A stretch of 64,000 bases of DNA, from positions 132,106-196,105 of the forward strand of contig NZ_JAUFPQ010000017.1 in the NCBI RefSeq assembly GCF_030409305.1. The letters are read 5' to 3'. Position numbers and translations under genes: made by a program. Every line of letters starts with the position of its first letter. Position 1 is the stretch's first letter. Positions 51,045-60,238 of this stretch are shown here, piece after piece. The notes under the pieces are model-generated. The model worked only from the letters and a program-made list of their open reading frames with translations, did not search any database and was not told the origin of the DNA. This DNA comes from Halomonas maura (GTDB lineage: Bacteria > Pseudomonadota > Gammaproteobacteria > Pseudomonadales > Halomonadaceae).

Positions 51045-51147
51045 GCGATGCTGGATGCGGTTCACGTGCGGCCCGCCAGCCGATGGTCGTCAACTCGATG
51101 CCGAAGCCCGCTCTCGATGGCGCCACGCACCCAAGGGGAAGACGACC

Positions 51148-51540
51148 ATGGCCATCAACTTCGACCACACCCTGCTGGCGGCCCATGACAGCCATGCTTC
51201 CGCGGTGTTCCTCGCGGCGGTGCTGGGGTTGCCGGCACCGCGCCGGTGGGGACCGTTCGATATGGTCGTCGCGGATAATGGTGCCAAGCTCGACTACATG
51301 GAGACGAGCGGAGACGTCACGCCCCAGCACTACGCCTTTCTGGTGGACGAGGCGGATTTCGACGCCATTTTCCAGCGTATCCGCGAGAACAAGCTCGACT
51401 ACTGGGCCGACCCGGCGCAGAGCATGGCAGGCGAGATCAACCACCGTGACGGCGGCAGAGGCGTGTATTTCGAAGATCCCAATGGCCACCTCCTGGAGGT
51501 GCTGACGCGTCCCGATGGGAGCGGCGGCTGGAATCCGTGA
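51148..51540 (+). CDS. VOC family protein
   Basis: A 130-residue single VOC domain (FDHTLLAAHDSHASAVFLAAVLGL to VYFEDPNGHLLEVLTRP), with H7 and E123-region residues as possible metal ligands. It is not closely similar to the VOC protein at 4972. Located 103 bases after the DUF899 gene on the same strand; a common transcript is possible. Substrate unknown. Confidence 0.8.
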   Translation: MAINFDHTLLAAHDSHASAVFLAAVLGLPAPRRWGPFDMVVADNGAKLDYMETSGDVTPQHYAFLVDEADFDAIFQRIRENKLDYWADPAQSMAGEINHRDGGRGVYFEDPNGHLLEVLTRPDGSGGWNP

Positions 51541-51589
51541 GCCGGGGGAAAATGGGGTCTGTCACCGAATACTCAGGGTTGTTCGCCCG

Positions 51590-51955
51590 TCAGCCGAAGC
51601 GTTCCCTGAGATAGTCGATGATGGCCTGGGCGCCGTACAGCCAGCGCGCCTCGCCCTGCGGCTCGTGGATGTACAGGCAAGGCACCTCCAGCTTGCCGCC
51701 CTCCTCCTTCAGGACCCGGGTGTGCTCGGGGTCGAGGCGCACGTCGCGGGTCTCGATCTCGAGCCCCAGCCGGGTGATCTCCCGCCTCACCTGGATGCAG
51801 TCGGGCTCGCTCCAGGCCTGGTAGAGGGCCAGGGTCTCGCAGGCCTGGTCCACCTCGGCCTGCTGCGCGTCGTCGCGCGAGACTTCACGGCGGGTACCGA
51901 GCTTGTTGGCCACCCATACCACCGGCGCCAGCAGGGTCCTCAAGGAAGGTCGCAT
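51590..51955 (-). CDS. GST N-terminal/glutaredoxin-like domain protein
   Basis: A 121-residue protein. A basic, partly hydrophobic N-terminus (RTLLAPVVWVANKLGTRR) precedes a thioredoxin-fold domain with LYQAWSEPDCIQVRREITRLGL, the single cysteine standing where glutaredoxins have CxxC, then KLEVPCLYIHEPQGEARWLYGAQAIIDYL, the glutathione-binding cis-proline and SxxI-like blocks. ATG at 51955 is preferred over 51973 because AAGGAG lies seven bases before it. Function unknown. Confidence 0.72.
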   Translation of the reverse strand: MRPSLRTLLAPVVWVANKLGTRREVSRDDAQQAEVDQACETLALYQAWSEPDCIQVRREITRLGLEIETRDVRLDPEHTRVLKEEGGKLEVPCLYIHEPQGEARWLYGAQAIIDYLRERFG

Positions 51956-52141
51956 GGTCGGGCTCCTTCTCATCCGTCAAGATTCGGCTCTCACCGCCGA
52001 TGTTCCAACCTAGCACATCATCGTTGGACCCGGCCGCAGCCAACGCGATCGACGCAGGCCCCACCTGCCCATGCGTCAGGGAGTGACCGTCGCCCACTTC
52101 TCCCCCTTCGAACTGCTGCGGTTTCGGAGCCGCGACCCAGC

Positions 52142-53113
52142 CTAGCCGGTCTCGCGAACCACCAGCGCCACCGGCATCGAGACATGGCGCGGCGGCTTGC
52201 CGGCCAAGGCCTCGCCCAGCAATTCGACGCTCATGGCGGCGATGCCGGCGATGTCCTGACGCACCGTGGTCAGGGCCTCGGCCAGGGTCGGCAGGTCGTC
52301 GAAGCCGGTGACCGCGACCTCGTCCGGCACGCCGATGCCGTGATCCTCCAGGGCCGTCAGGCAGCCCCGGGCGAGCTCGTCGTTCTCGCAGACCAGGCCA
52401 TCATAGGCGTGCGGGTCCTGCTCGAGGCGCCGGCTCAGCCAGCGATAGCCGGTCAGCGCCGGCTCATAGTTGGGCGGGATGTCGATGAGGTGTTCCGCGA
52501 GGCCGGCCTCGTCGAGCGCCTGGCGATAGCCGCTCAGGCGATGCTGGCTGTGGGGGCTCGCCAGGTCGTCACCGACGAAGGCGATGCGGCGCCGCCCCCC
52601 CTCGATCAGGTGGCGGGTGGCCAGGTAGATGCCGTGGCGATCCTCCGGCGCCACCGAGAAGTCCCCCCCGGCCGGGCCAATGCGCACGAAGGGCACGCCC
52701 TGCGCCGCCAGCAGCGCAGGACGCGGGTCATCGGCGAACTCGCCGAGCAGGATGGCGGCGCCGGCCTGCTCGGGCAGGGTCGGCGTCTGGTCGTGGGCGA
52801 AGAAGATCGGCACCATGCCCTGGCGGTGCAACGCCACGGTCAGGTGCTGGTAGAGCAGGATGTAGTAGGGCCGCAGCTCGAAGTCGCGGCGCCCCAGCGA
52901 GATGCCCACCACCGCCGCCTTGCCGCTGATCAGCTGGCGGGCGGCGGCACTGGGGCGATACTCGATCTCGCGGCTGATGGCCAGGATATGGTCACGCAGC
53001 GCCTCGCTGAGGCCCGGCTTGCCATTGAGCGCGCGGCTGACCGAGGCGATGGATACCTCGGCCTGCCGCGCGATTTCCCGTATGGTCGCCGTCTTCGACG
53101 GATCTCTGCTCAT
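52142..53113 (-). CDS. LacI-family transcriptional regulator
   Basis: A 323-residue LacI/GalR regulator: helix-turn-helix ATIREIARQAEVSIASVSRAL (9-29) with the hinge SAAARQLISGK, and a sugar-binding domain from about residue 60 (AVVGISLGRRDFELRP). VTGFDDLPTLAEALTTVRQD is the usual C-terminal block. It lies 159 bp downstream of the Gfo/Idh/MocA gene on the same strand. The two identical GTAAACGTTTAC operators ahead of the ThuA gene are its likely targets. Confidence 0.88.
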   Translation of the reverse strand: MSRDPSKTATIREIARQAEVSIASVSRALNGKPGLSEALRDHILAISREIEYRPSAAARQLISGKAAVVGISLGRRDFELRPYYILLYQHLTVALHRQGMVPIFFAHDQTPTLPEQAGAAILLGEFADDPRPALLAAQGVPFVRIGPAGGDFSVAPEDRHGIYLATRHLIEGGRRRIAFVGDDLASPHSQHRLSGYRQALDEAGLAEHLIDIPPNYEPALTGYRWLSRRLEQDPHAYDGLVCENDELARGCLTALEDHGIGVPDEVAVTGFDDLPTLAEALTTVRQDIAGIAAMSVELLGEALAGKPPRHVSMPVALVVRETG

Positions 53114-53272
53114 GTCCCTGCCTCGTCACCCGGGTGGTGGCCGGTGTGGCCCGCCGCCCCTCCTCCCGACGAGAGATTGTGCCGGAAATCGCCCAACGGA
53201 GCGACCGAGGGGCCTGGCCGGCGGGACGCGGCAGGCCGCGTCACCGGCAACGATCCGCCGCCGGCGACCGCT

Positions 53273-54349
53273 TCAGGCCGTCACGGGCTCGGCCATCCCG
53301 TCCTCGGCCAGCGCCTGGCTACGGTCCTCGGCATGCGAGAGGAAGCACGCATCCAGCACCTTCTGCAGCGCCGCGCCACGGGCGAAATCCGGCTGGTCGT
53401 TGACGCCGCTGGCGATGCTGTCGACGAAGCGCCGGTAGATGCTCGGGGTGGCCGGGGACTCCAGCGTGGTCCAGCGCGCCGGATGAACGTCCTCGCCCAG
53501 GCACACCTGGAGCTTGTCCTTGGCGGCATCCAGGTCGACGCGCAGCGCCCCACGGTCGCCGTGGACGCTGAGGGTCAGGGCGTTGTGATGGCCGGTGGCC
53601 CAGCGGGTGGCCTGCAGCGTGCCCAGCGCGCCGCCGGCGAACTCCACCTGCATCAGGGCGGTGTCGTTGGCGTCCAGCACGTAGTCGTCGATGCGGTTGC
53701 CCGGCGCCTTGTCGAAGCACTTGAGGCGACAGTTCACCGCGCTGATGTCGCCCACCGGGAAGCTGGCGAAGTCGAGGATGTGCACCCCCACATCCCCCAG
53801 CACGCCCTTGCTGCCGTGGCCTTCCGAGAGCCGCCATAGCCACTGGCTGTCCTGGTCCCAGCGTCCCCAGGCGTGGCTGACCAGCCAGCTCTGCCGGTAG
53901 CTGGCGTCCACGTGCATCACCCGGCCGAGGGCTCCGGAGGCGACCAGCTCGCGAGCGTGCTGGATGGCCGGGGCGTCGCGGTAGCTGAGGTTGATCATGT
54001 TGATCACCCCGGCCTCCTGCGCCGCCGCCGCCATCTCCCGGGCATCGGCCTCGTTGGTCGCCAGCGGCTTCTCGCAGAGGATGTGCTTGCCTGCCGCGAT
54101 GGCGGCCAGGGAGGTGGCCTTGTGTACCCCATCCGGGGTGGCGTTGCTCACCGCCTGGATATCGTCCCGCGCCAGCATGGCGCCGAGGTCGGCATGGGCG
54201 TCGGGAATGCCATGCCGTTCGGCGAAGGCGCGTGCCCTGTCGCCGTCCATGTCGCACACGGCCACCACCTCGACGCCGTCGAGGGAGCGGAAGTGCCTGG
54301 CATGTTCGCCGGCCATGCTGCCGGCACCGATGATCGCCAGTCGCATCAC
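53273..54349 (-). CDS. Gfo/Idh/MocA-family NAD(P)-dependent oxidoreductase
   Basis: A 358-residue oxidoreductase with an N-terminal Rossmann fold ([17 protein letters not shown], GxGxxA) and the family-typical [15 protein letters not shown] with the catalytic lysine region. The C-terminal domain carries [17 protein letters not shown]. It likely oxidises or reduces a sugar, inositol or sugar acid. Start may be the ATG at 54349 or the next codon; it overlaps the ThuA gene by 4 bases, showing translational coupling. Confidence 0.87.
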   Translation of the reverse strand: MMRLAIIGAGSMAGEHARHFRSLDGVEVVAVCDMDGDRARAFAERHGIPDAHADLGAMLARDDIQAVSNATPDGVHKATSLAAIAAGKHILCEKPLATNEADAREMAAAAQEAGVINMINLSYRDAPAIQHARELVASGALGRVMHVDASYRQSWLVSHAWGRWDQDSQWLWRLSEGHGSKGVLGDVGVHILDFASFPVGDISAVNCRLKCFDKAPGNRIDDYVLDANDTALMQVEFAGGALGTLQATRWATGHHNALTLSVHGDRGALRVDLDAAKDKLQVCLGEDVHPARWTTLESPATPSIYRRFVDSIASGVNDQPDFARGAALQKVLDACFLSHAEDRSQALAEDGMAEPVTA

Positions 54350-55125
54350 TTGAAGCCCTCCTCACCGGGCTTGTGCAGCCCTTCGCCTTTGACTTCCACG
54401 GGATTGGGCGCCTGCTCGGGCGGCACGTTGGGGCAGCTGTCGACCCACCGCGAGCCCTCGGGACGCGCCCACTTCACGCCGTTCTTCAGCACACGGCGCA
54501 CCTGGCCGTCGTAATAGATCGGGTAGGTCTCGTGACCCGGGCGGAAATAGAAGATCCGGCCGTTGCCCCGCTTGTAGGTGAGGCCGGAGCGGAACACCTC
54601 GCCGCCCTCGAAGGCGCTGATGAAGATCACCTCGTCGGGGTTGGGCACGGCGAAGGGCTCGCCGTACATCTCGGTATGCGGCAGTTCGAGGTAGTCGCCG
54701 ATGCCCTGGACGATGGGATGGCCGGGGTTGACCACCCAGAGGCGCTCGCGCTCGCCGGCCTCGCGCCACTTCAGCGAGCAGGTGGTGCCCATCAGGCGCT
54801 TGAAGATCTTGGCATAGTGGCCGGAATGCAGCACCAGCAGGCCCATGCCCTGCAGCACCCGCGCCTGGACGCGGTCGACGATCTCGTCGCGGACGTCGCC
54901 GTGGGCGGCGTGGCCCCACCACAGCAACACGTCGGTGTCGTCGAGCAGCGCTTCGGTGAGGCCGTGCTCCGGGTCCTGCAGGGTGACGGAGCGGGCCTCG
55001 ATCTCGGGGTCCTCGTTGAGCCCGGCGGCGATACAGGCGTGCATGCCCTCGGGGTAGATGCGTGCTACCACATCGTTGGTCTGTTCGTGGACGTTCTCAC
55101 CCCAGACCGTGACCTTGATCGTCAT
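54346..55125 (-). CDS. ThuA-domain protein
   Basis: A 259-residue ThuA-like (trehalose utilisation) protein with a class I glutamine-amidotransferase-like fold. [57 protein letters not shown] and [16 protein letters not shown] are conserved. The family is tied to disaccharide (3-keto sugar) metabolism with Gfo/Idh/MocA partners. First gene of the ThuA-Gfo operon, 72 bp downstream of the operator pair. The start ATG at 55125 opens the recognisable protein. Confidence 0.86.
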   Translation of the reverse strand: MTIKVTVWGENVHEQTNDVVARIYPEGMHACIAAGLNEDPEIEARSVTLQDPEHGLTEALLDDTDVLLWWGHAAHGDVRDEIVDRVQARVLQGMGLLVLHSGHYAKIFKRLMGTTCSLKWREAGERERLWVVNPGHPIVQGIGDYLELPHTEMYGEPFAVPNPDEVIFISAFEGGEVFRSGLTYKRGNGRIFYFRPGHETYPIYYDGQVRRVLKNGVKWARPEGSRWVDSCPNVPPEQAPNPVEVKGEGLHKPGEEGFK

Positions 55126-55196
55126 GAGTTGGCTCCTCTTGGCGTTGCCCTTACGGGCGGTGGAGAGGCCGCCGATGCCGGCGACATGGCGATAAG

Positions 55197-55229
55197 GTAA
55201 ACGTTTACGACCAAGCCGTAAACGTTTAC
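55197..55229. promoter_or_regulatory. two identical LacI-type operators 21 bp apart
   Basis: The perfect palindrome GTAAACGTTTAC occurs at 55197-55208 and again at 55218-55229, centres 21 bp (two helical turns) apart. AAACGTTT is the LacI/GalR core. They lie 72 bp upstream of the ThuA gene; the LacI regulator encoded at 52142 is the obvious candidate binder. Confidence 0.82.
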
Positions 55230-55389
55230 TCATTGCCACCATGGTCGTACCTCGCCCTGCCGCGCGCACCGGCCAGCGGCGTCGACTCAACGCTCGGGTC
55301 ACGGCGTCGTGGCCGGCGATCCGAAGGGCAAGCGGCCGGGCCCGGCGACTGGCGGGCTCGGCCTTGCTTCGGCGGGCAGGGGCCGGGCG

Positions 55390-57699
55390 TCAGGTGCCGG
55401 GATCCGGTGAGGCGCCCCGGACGTTGGTGTCGCCGGCCGGGTCGGCCACGCCGGCCTCGCCCGGCTCGCGGCCCGCGGCATCGCGGGTGTCGCCCCGCTC
55501 GCGGCTGCCGTCGAGGCGTCCGCCGCCCATGCCTTCCATGCTGACGCTCAGGCGTGGCACGCCCAGGTCCAGGGCCTGCGCCTCCATGCGCTGCTTGAGC
55601 AGCAGGTTGAAGGCGCGGGCCACGTCCCACTGCATCTCCGGCGAGGTGCGAAAGCGCATGCGCAGGATGGCGCAGCCATCCTCGAAGTGGTCGATGCCCT
55701 GCATCTCCAGCGGCGACCAGATGTGGTGACGCATCATCGGGTCCTGGCGCAGCACCAGGGCGGTGTCGTGCATCAGCTCGATGGCATCGTCGATGGGCAT
55801 GTCGAAGGGGATGCGGATCCGCATCAGGGCGATGCCGAACTGACGCGACATGTTATGGATCGACTCGATGCGGCTGAAGGTGATGATGTGCACGATGCCG
55901 TCCAGGTCGCGCAACCGCACGGTGCGCAGGGTCAGGCCCTCGACGCTGCCCGTGTGGCCGTTGATCCTGACGAAGTCGTCCACGGCCAGCGAGTCCTCGA
56001 TGAGGATGAAGATGCCGGTGATCAGGTCCTGGACCAGGGTCTGGGCGCCGAAGCCCACGGCCAGGCCGATCACCCCGGCACCGGCCAGCAGCGGCGTGAC
56101 GTTCACGCCCAGGTTGGCCAGGCCGACGATGGCGGCGATGATCACGATGGTGGCGAAGATGATGTTGCGAATCATCGGCGTGATGGTCTGGGCCCGGGCC
56201 TGGTTGACCCGCCGGCCCCGGGAACGCGCCGAGGACACCAGGGCCCGCTGGATCGCCGTGTCGGCGAAGATCCACGCCAGCCAGGCCAGCAGCACGGTGA
56301 AGCCGATACCCAGCAGCGCCTGGCCGATGCGCACGCTGGCCACGCCCTGCCGGCCGATGCCGACCAGCGAGCCCCCCCAGACCTGCAGCGACAGCTCGGC
56401 GAAGGCGATCCAGGCCAGCACATGGGACAGGGCATAGCCGAAGCGCTCCAGGCGCCGGCGGTAGTCGCTCTGGCGCCGCCGCGTCGAGCGGCGCTCGGCA
56501 TGGCGGCGGATCAGGCCGGTCACCACCAGGGTCAGCACCAGCAGCGAGGCGGAGACGATCGAGCGGGCCAGGGCCGTGCCCACATCGCCGCCGGTGACGA
56601 AGATCGCCAGCAGCGAGCCCCACACCAGCAGCAGCGCCGGCACGTGCCACAGGCCGCCGACCACCCGGGCCACCTCGGTGGCCCCGCTGCGCTCGCGGCG
56701 ATAGCGATAGGAGCGGTTGCGGATCAGGTGCTTGATGGGGCGCTTGAAGCGCAGGATGAAGCGTCCGCTGAGCAGCGCCGCCAGGGTATTGGCCAGCACC
56801 GAGAGCAGGCTGGCCAGGTCGCCACCGATCAGCTCGGTGAGGCGAGCCGAGTTGAGGGCATCGCCCAGGGCGATCAGCGCGCCGATCATGAACAGCGGCC
56901 GCAGGGCGCGATGCTGGAGGAGTTGCACGGCGGTGAAGCGGTGTCCCCGGGTGAACACCGAGATCACCGACTCCACCACCACCGACAGGGTGCGCCCGCA
57001 CAGCGCCACATAGGCGATGACCAGCGACGCGGTGCGCCCGGCGCTCTCCGGCACCAGCTGGGCGATGCCCAGCACCAGGGCGAAGGCCACCGCCCAGGGC
57101 AGCATGCGCCGCAGGAAGTGGATCGCCAGCAGGCCCCCCTTGGGTTCCCGGGGCAGGTCCAGCGGCCACCCGCGTCGCTGCGCCAGCATGCGGCCCAGGG
57201 CGATGAGAATGATCAGCAGGCCGCTCCAGATCACCGCCAGCACGGTCATCTCGATCACGAAGCGCAGCAGCTCGGCGTTACCGGTCTTGACCACCAGCGC
57301 CGAGAACTCCGACCAGCCCTGGCGCAGCTGGCGCCCCCACGCGTCGAGCGGCGAGCGACCCGACTCGGCCTGCTCGCCCAGCGCGTTGATGGTCTCGGCC
57401 AGTGCCCCCAGCAGGCCCTGCGGGGTCGTGATGCTCTCCTGGTCCGCCACCTCCTCGTTGGCCTGGCGAAGGGCCTCCAGGTCGGCGAGGAGTTCCCCGC
57501 GCCTGTCATCGTCCTCCAGGGTGGCGATGATCCGCTCCAGGGACGCCTGGAAGGCCTGGGGATCGTGACCCTCCTCCTCGCCACCGCCTCCCAGGGCGGA
57601 CAGCGGCAGGGACTGGGCCGCCGCCGCCAGGGGCAGCAGCACCAGCACCAGGGTCAACAGGCCTCGCAGGGCAACGCGAAGGCGGGGCGGGCTTGGCAA
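55390..57699 (-). CDS. mechanosensitive channel, large MscS family (YbiO-like)
   Basis: A 769-residue MscS-superfamily channel that releases solutes on hypo-osmotic shock. A signal peptide (residues 1-28, ending AAAQS) and a periplasmic helical part lead into about eleven hydrophobic segments; the MscS core lies at about residues 535-640, with the pore helix LGVNVTPLLAGAGVIGLAVGFGA and the beta-domain start FILIEDSLAVDDFVRI. The C-terminal ~60 residues are Gly/Arg/Asp-rich and disordered-looking. Size and layout fit YbiO. It is divergent from the amidoligase gene (79 bp). Confidence 0.87.
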   Translation of the reverse strand: MPSPPRLRVALRGLLTLVLVLLPLAAAAQSLPLSALGGGGEEEGHDPQAFQASLERIIATLEDDDRRGELLADLEALRQANEEVADQESITTPQGLLGALAETINALGEQAESGRSPLDAWGRQLRQGWSEFSALVVKTGNAELLRFVIEMTVLAVIWSGLLIILIALGRMLAQRRGWPLDLPREPKGGLLAIHFLRRMLPWAVAFALVLGIAQLVPESAGRTASLVIAYVALCGRTLSVVVESVISVFTRGHRFTAVQLLQHRALRPLFMIGALIALGDALNSARLTELIGGDLASLLSVLANTLAALLSGRFILRFKRPIKHLIRNRSYRYRRERSGATEVARVVGGLWHVPALLLVWGSLLAIFVTGGDVGTALARSIVSASLLVLTLVVTGLIRRHAERRSTRRRQSDYRRRLERFGYALSHVLAWIAFAELSLQVWGGSLVGIGRQGVASVRIGQALLGIGFTVLLAWLAWIFADTAIQRALVSSARSRGRRVNQARAQTITPMIRNIIFATIVIIAAIVGLANLGVNVTPLLAGAGVIGLAVGFGAQTLVQDLITGIFILIEDSLAVDDFVRINGHTGSVEGLTLRTVRLRDLDGIVHIITFSRIESIHNMSRQFGIALMRIRIPFDMPIDDAIELMHDTALVLRQDPMMRHHIWSPLEMQGIDHFEDGCAILRMRFRTSPEMQWDVARAFNLLLKQRMEAQALDLGVPRLSVSMEGMGGGRLDGSRERGDTRDAAGREPGEAGVADPAGDTNVRGASPDPGT

Positions 57700-57778
57700 C
57701 GTCGGGTCTCCCTTTTAGGCATGCCGGCATCTTGCCGCATCCTGTCCTCAAACGGCAGTGTGTTAGGCTGCCGACGAA

Positions 57779-58795
57779 ATGAGCCCACAGGATGCCGACA
57801 TGACGCCCCAACCGCCACCTGTGCCCTGCAGAGCCGATGGTCGCCTCCGCCGTGTCGGCGTCGAGATCGAGTTCGCCGGCATGCCCCCCCGCGCGACGGC
57901 CAACCTCGTGCAGTCGCTGTTCGGCGGCCGGCTGGAGGTGATCAGCGCCCACCGGCTCAAGGTGACGGGCGCCCGCTGGGGCGACTTCGGCATCGAGCTG
58001 GACACCCAGTATGCCCATCCCGACAGCCGGCTCATCGATCCCGATGCCTATCAGGACAACGAATGGGAGCGCATGCGCCAGGACTTCCACACGCGAACCC
58101 GGGAACTGATCGGCGACGTGGTCACCGGCCTGGTGCCCACCGAGATCGTCTGCCCGCCGGTGCCCTGGGACGAGCTCGACGAACTCGACGCGCTGTTCGA
58201 GGGGCTGCGCCACCATGGCGCCAAGGGCACCGACGCCAGCCTGTTGTACGGCTTCGGCCTGCACCTCAATCCCGAGATGCCGAGCCTGGCCGTCGAGGAT
58301 ATCCTGGCCTACCTGCGGGCCTACCTGCTCACGGCGAAGTGGCTGCGCGAACAGATCCGGGTGGACATCACCCGGGAGATGCTGCCCCATGCCAACCCCT
58401 TCCCCCGGGCCTATGCCATCAAGGTGCTGGACCCCGACTACACGCCCGACCTGGAGACCCTGATCGACGACTACCTGGAGGACAACCCGACCCGCAACCG
58501 CGAGCTGGACCTGCTGCCGCTGTTCGCCTACCTGCACCCGGAGCACCCCCACGCGCTGCTGACCAACGCCCTGGTCAAGCCGCGCCCCACCCTCCACTAC
58601 CGGCTGCCCAATGCCCAGCTGTCCGAACCCGGCTGGGGCGCGGTCACCGAATGGAATCGCTGGCTCGAGGTGGAGGTGCTGGCGACCTCGCCGGCCACCC
58701 TGGCCGAGCGTGGCGCCCAGTACCTCGCCCTGCACCGCCCCTCGCTTGCCCGGCGCTGGTGGACCGCGCTGCGTCGCTGGAGCCGTCGCCCATGA
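57779..58795 (+). CDS. amidoligase (COOH-NH2 ligase) family protein
   Basis: A 338-residue member of the Amidoligase_2 family, an ATP-dependent glutamine-synthetase-fold peptide or amide ligase. VGVEIEFAGMPPRATANLVQ near residue 28 is the family's signature first strand with metal-binding glutamates, followed by DTQYAH, PTEIVCPPVPWDELDELDAL and GLHLNPEMPSLAVEDILAYL. Substrate unknown. It overlaps by 4 bases with a class I glutamine amidotransferase gene, a pairing reported for this family in comparative genomics. Start may be 57779 or the in-frame ATG at 57800. Confidence 0.78.
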   Translation: MSPQDADMTPQPPPVPCRADGRLRRVGVEIEFAGMPPRATANLVQSLFGGRLEVISAHRLKVTGARWGDFGIELDTQYAHPDSRLIDPDAYQDNEWERMRQDFHTRTRELIGDVVTGLVPTEIVCPPVPWDELDELDALFEGLRHHGAKGTDASLLYGFGLHLNPEMPSLAVEDILAYLRAYLLTAKWLREQIRVDITREMLPHANPFPRAYAIKVLDPDYTPDLETLIDDYLEDNPTRNRELDLLPLFAYLHPEHPHALLTNALVKPRPTLHYRLPNAQLSEPGWGAVTEWNRWLEVEVLATSPATLAERGAQYLALHRPSLARRWWTALRRWSRRP

Positions 58796-59469
58796 GCCGC
58801 GACCCGCGCCCGCTGATCGGCATCACCACCTCGGATCGCAAGAGTCGCATCGCCTGGTGGTTCGACTGGTTCGCCGTGTGGCGCCATGGCGGCCGGCCCC
58901 TGCGGTTGTCTCCTTCGCGCCCCCGCCCGCCGGCCCTGGATGGCCTGATCATCGGCGGCGGCGATGACATCGAGGCCCACCACTACGGCGGCGAGATGCA
59001 GCTCGACGTGCGCATCGACCCCGAGCGCGACCGCCTGGAGCTCGAGCTGCTGGAGCGCTTCATCCCCGCGCGCCGGCCGGTGCTCGGCATCTGTCGGGGC
59101 GCCCAGCTGATCAACGTCCACCTGGGGGGTACCCTGGACCCGGACATCTACACCACCCACGAGGGGCTCAAGCGGCGGCGCACCGTGCTGCCCCGCAAGA
59201 CCGTGGATATCGTCGGCGCCAGCCAGTTGAACCGCATCCTGCGGGTGACCTGGTGCCGCATCAACAGCCTGCACCACCAGGCAGTGAAGGAGACCGGCCA
59301 GGGCATCGAGATCGTCGCCCGGGACCGCGACGGCCTGGTGCAGGGCATCGAGTCCCGCGACCACGACTTCCTGATCGGGGTGCAGTGGCATCCCGAGTGG
59401 CTGATCTTCAACCGCCCCCAGCAGCGCCTGATCCGCGCCCTGGTGGACGCCGCCCGGCGCCGCCCCTGA
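58792..59469 (+). CDS. class I glutamine amidotransferase-like hydrolase (peptidase C26)
   Basis: A 225-residue gamma-glutamyl hydrolase/PuuD-like protein. The catalytic triad is visible: C101 in VLGICRGAQLINVHLGG, and H200 with E202 in GVQWHPEW. LDGLIIGGGDDIEAHHYGG is the typical early block. The family removes gamma-glutamyl groups or supplies ammonia. It starts inside the amidoligase stop (ATGA), so the two are made together. A gene order of ligase plus hydrolase suggests making and trimming one gamma- or side-chain amide bond. Followed by a GAGGCCACC hairpin. Confidence 0.84.
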   Translation: MSRDPRPLIGITTSDRKSRIAWWFDWFAVWRHGGRPLRLSPSRPRPPALDGLIIGGGDDIEAHHYGGEMQLDVRIDPERDRLELELLERFIPARRPVLGICRGAQLINVHLGGTLDPDIYTTHEGLKRRRTVLPRKTVDIVGASQLNRILRVTWCRINSLHHQAVKETGQGIEIVARDRDGLVQGIESRDHDFLIGVQWHPEWLIFNRPQQRLIRALVDAARRRP

Positions 59470-59476
59470 ACGCAAG

Positions 59477-59498
59477 GAGGCCACCCGAAGGTGGCCTC
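59477..59498 (+). terminator. hairpin terminator after the amidoligase operon
   Basis: GAGGCCACC/GGTGGCCTC with a CGAA tetraloop, 8 bases past the stop at 59469. No T-run directly follows. Confidence 0.6.
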
Positions 59499-59512
59499 GC
59501 GAGTCATTCAGC

Positions 59513-59656
59513 GACATATATCAAGCAATATCTAACAAGTCGTCGAGCGAAGGCTAGACAAGGCAAAAATCTGCGAAAGGACGGAGTTTACGGAGAGTAA
59601 ATGAGCCCTTTGAGCCGATTTTTAACGCCGTATAGCCGAGCGCAGACACTTTTTAG
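59513..59656. repeat. AT-rich structured intergenic repeat-like element
   Basis: About 145 bases unlike their GC-rich surroundings. An imperfect hairpin is centred near 59594: AAAAATC at 59565-59571 pairs exactly, at the same register, with GATTTTT at 59617-59623, and TTTAC/GTAAA (59587-59591, 59597-59601) form the inner stem. A GGC/GCC pair closes the outside. From memory, similar intergenic sequences (CTAGACAAGGC...) recur in Halomonas-like genomes, but this was not checked. It lies between the amidoligase operon and the osmC gene and carries no gene. Confidence 0.5.
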
Positions 59657-60084
59657 CCCTCCAGCTTGGCGTCCAGGCTGATCTCGGCGTTCAACAGCTT
59701 GGAGACCGGGCACCCTTCCTTGGCCTTGTTGGCGGCGTCCTGAAAGGCTGCCTCGTCGGCGCCGGGCACGCTGGCCCGGGTTTCCAGGTGAACCGCCGTG
59801 ATGCCGAAGCCGCCCTCGACCTCCTCCAGGGAGACCGTGGCCTGGGTGGCGATGCGCTCGGGGGTGTAGCCCGCCTCGCCGAGGATCATGGACAGCGCCA
59901 TGGAGTAGCAGCTGGCATGGGCGGCGCCGATCAACTCCTCGGGGTTGGAGCCGGCCTCGCCCTCGAAGCGCCTGGCGAAGCTGTAGGGCACGTCGCTGAG
60001 CGTACCGCTCTGGCTGGAGACCGTGCCCTGGCCGTCCTTGAGACCGCCCTTCCAGACGGCGCTTCCGTTCTTCTTGATGCTCAT
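59653..60084 (-). CDS. osmC: OsmC-family peroxiredoxin
   Basis: A 143-residue OsmC protein reducing organic hydroperoxides with two cysteines. C59 in AHASCYSMALS and C125 in EGCPVSKLL are the paired redox residues, and SNPEELIGAAHASCYSM is the family signature. It belongs with OsmC rather than Ohr by the opening MSIKKNGSAVWKGGLKDG. It is divergent from the aldo/keto reductase gene with 154 bp between. Confidence 0.92.
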   Translation of the reverse strand: MSIKKNGSAVWKGGLKDGQGTVSSQSGTLSDVPYSFARRFEGEAGSNPEELIGAAHASCYSMALSMILGEAGYTPERIATQATVSLEEVEGGFGITAVHLETRASVPGADEAAFQDAANKAKEGCPVSKLLNAEISLDAKLEG

Positions 60085-60238
60085 GTCGACTCCTCGATCA
60101 TTGGGTGGGTCGAAGCGTTGCTCCTACACGATAGACCATGCGGATGAGCTCCCCGGGACACAAGACCGTATTGCATCTCGATCGAGCTGAATCCAGTATA
60201 TATGGAAAACACTTCCACAAATATCGAGAGGAAGCGTC

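Noticed and set aside
55687..58791. Plus-strand frame of over 1200 codons ending in the glutamine amidotransferase
   Set aside because: The upstream part is antisense to the MscS gene and out of frame with the amidoligase; only the last 225 codons resemble a protein family.
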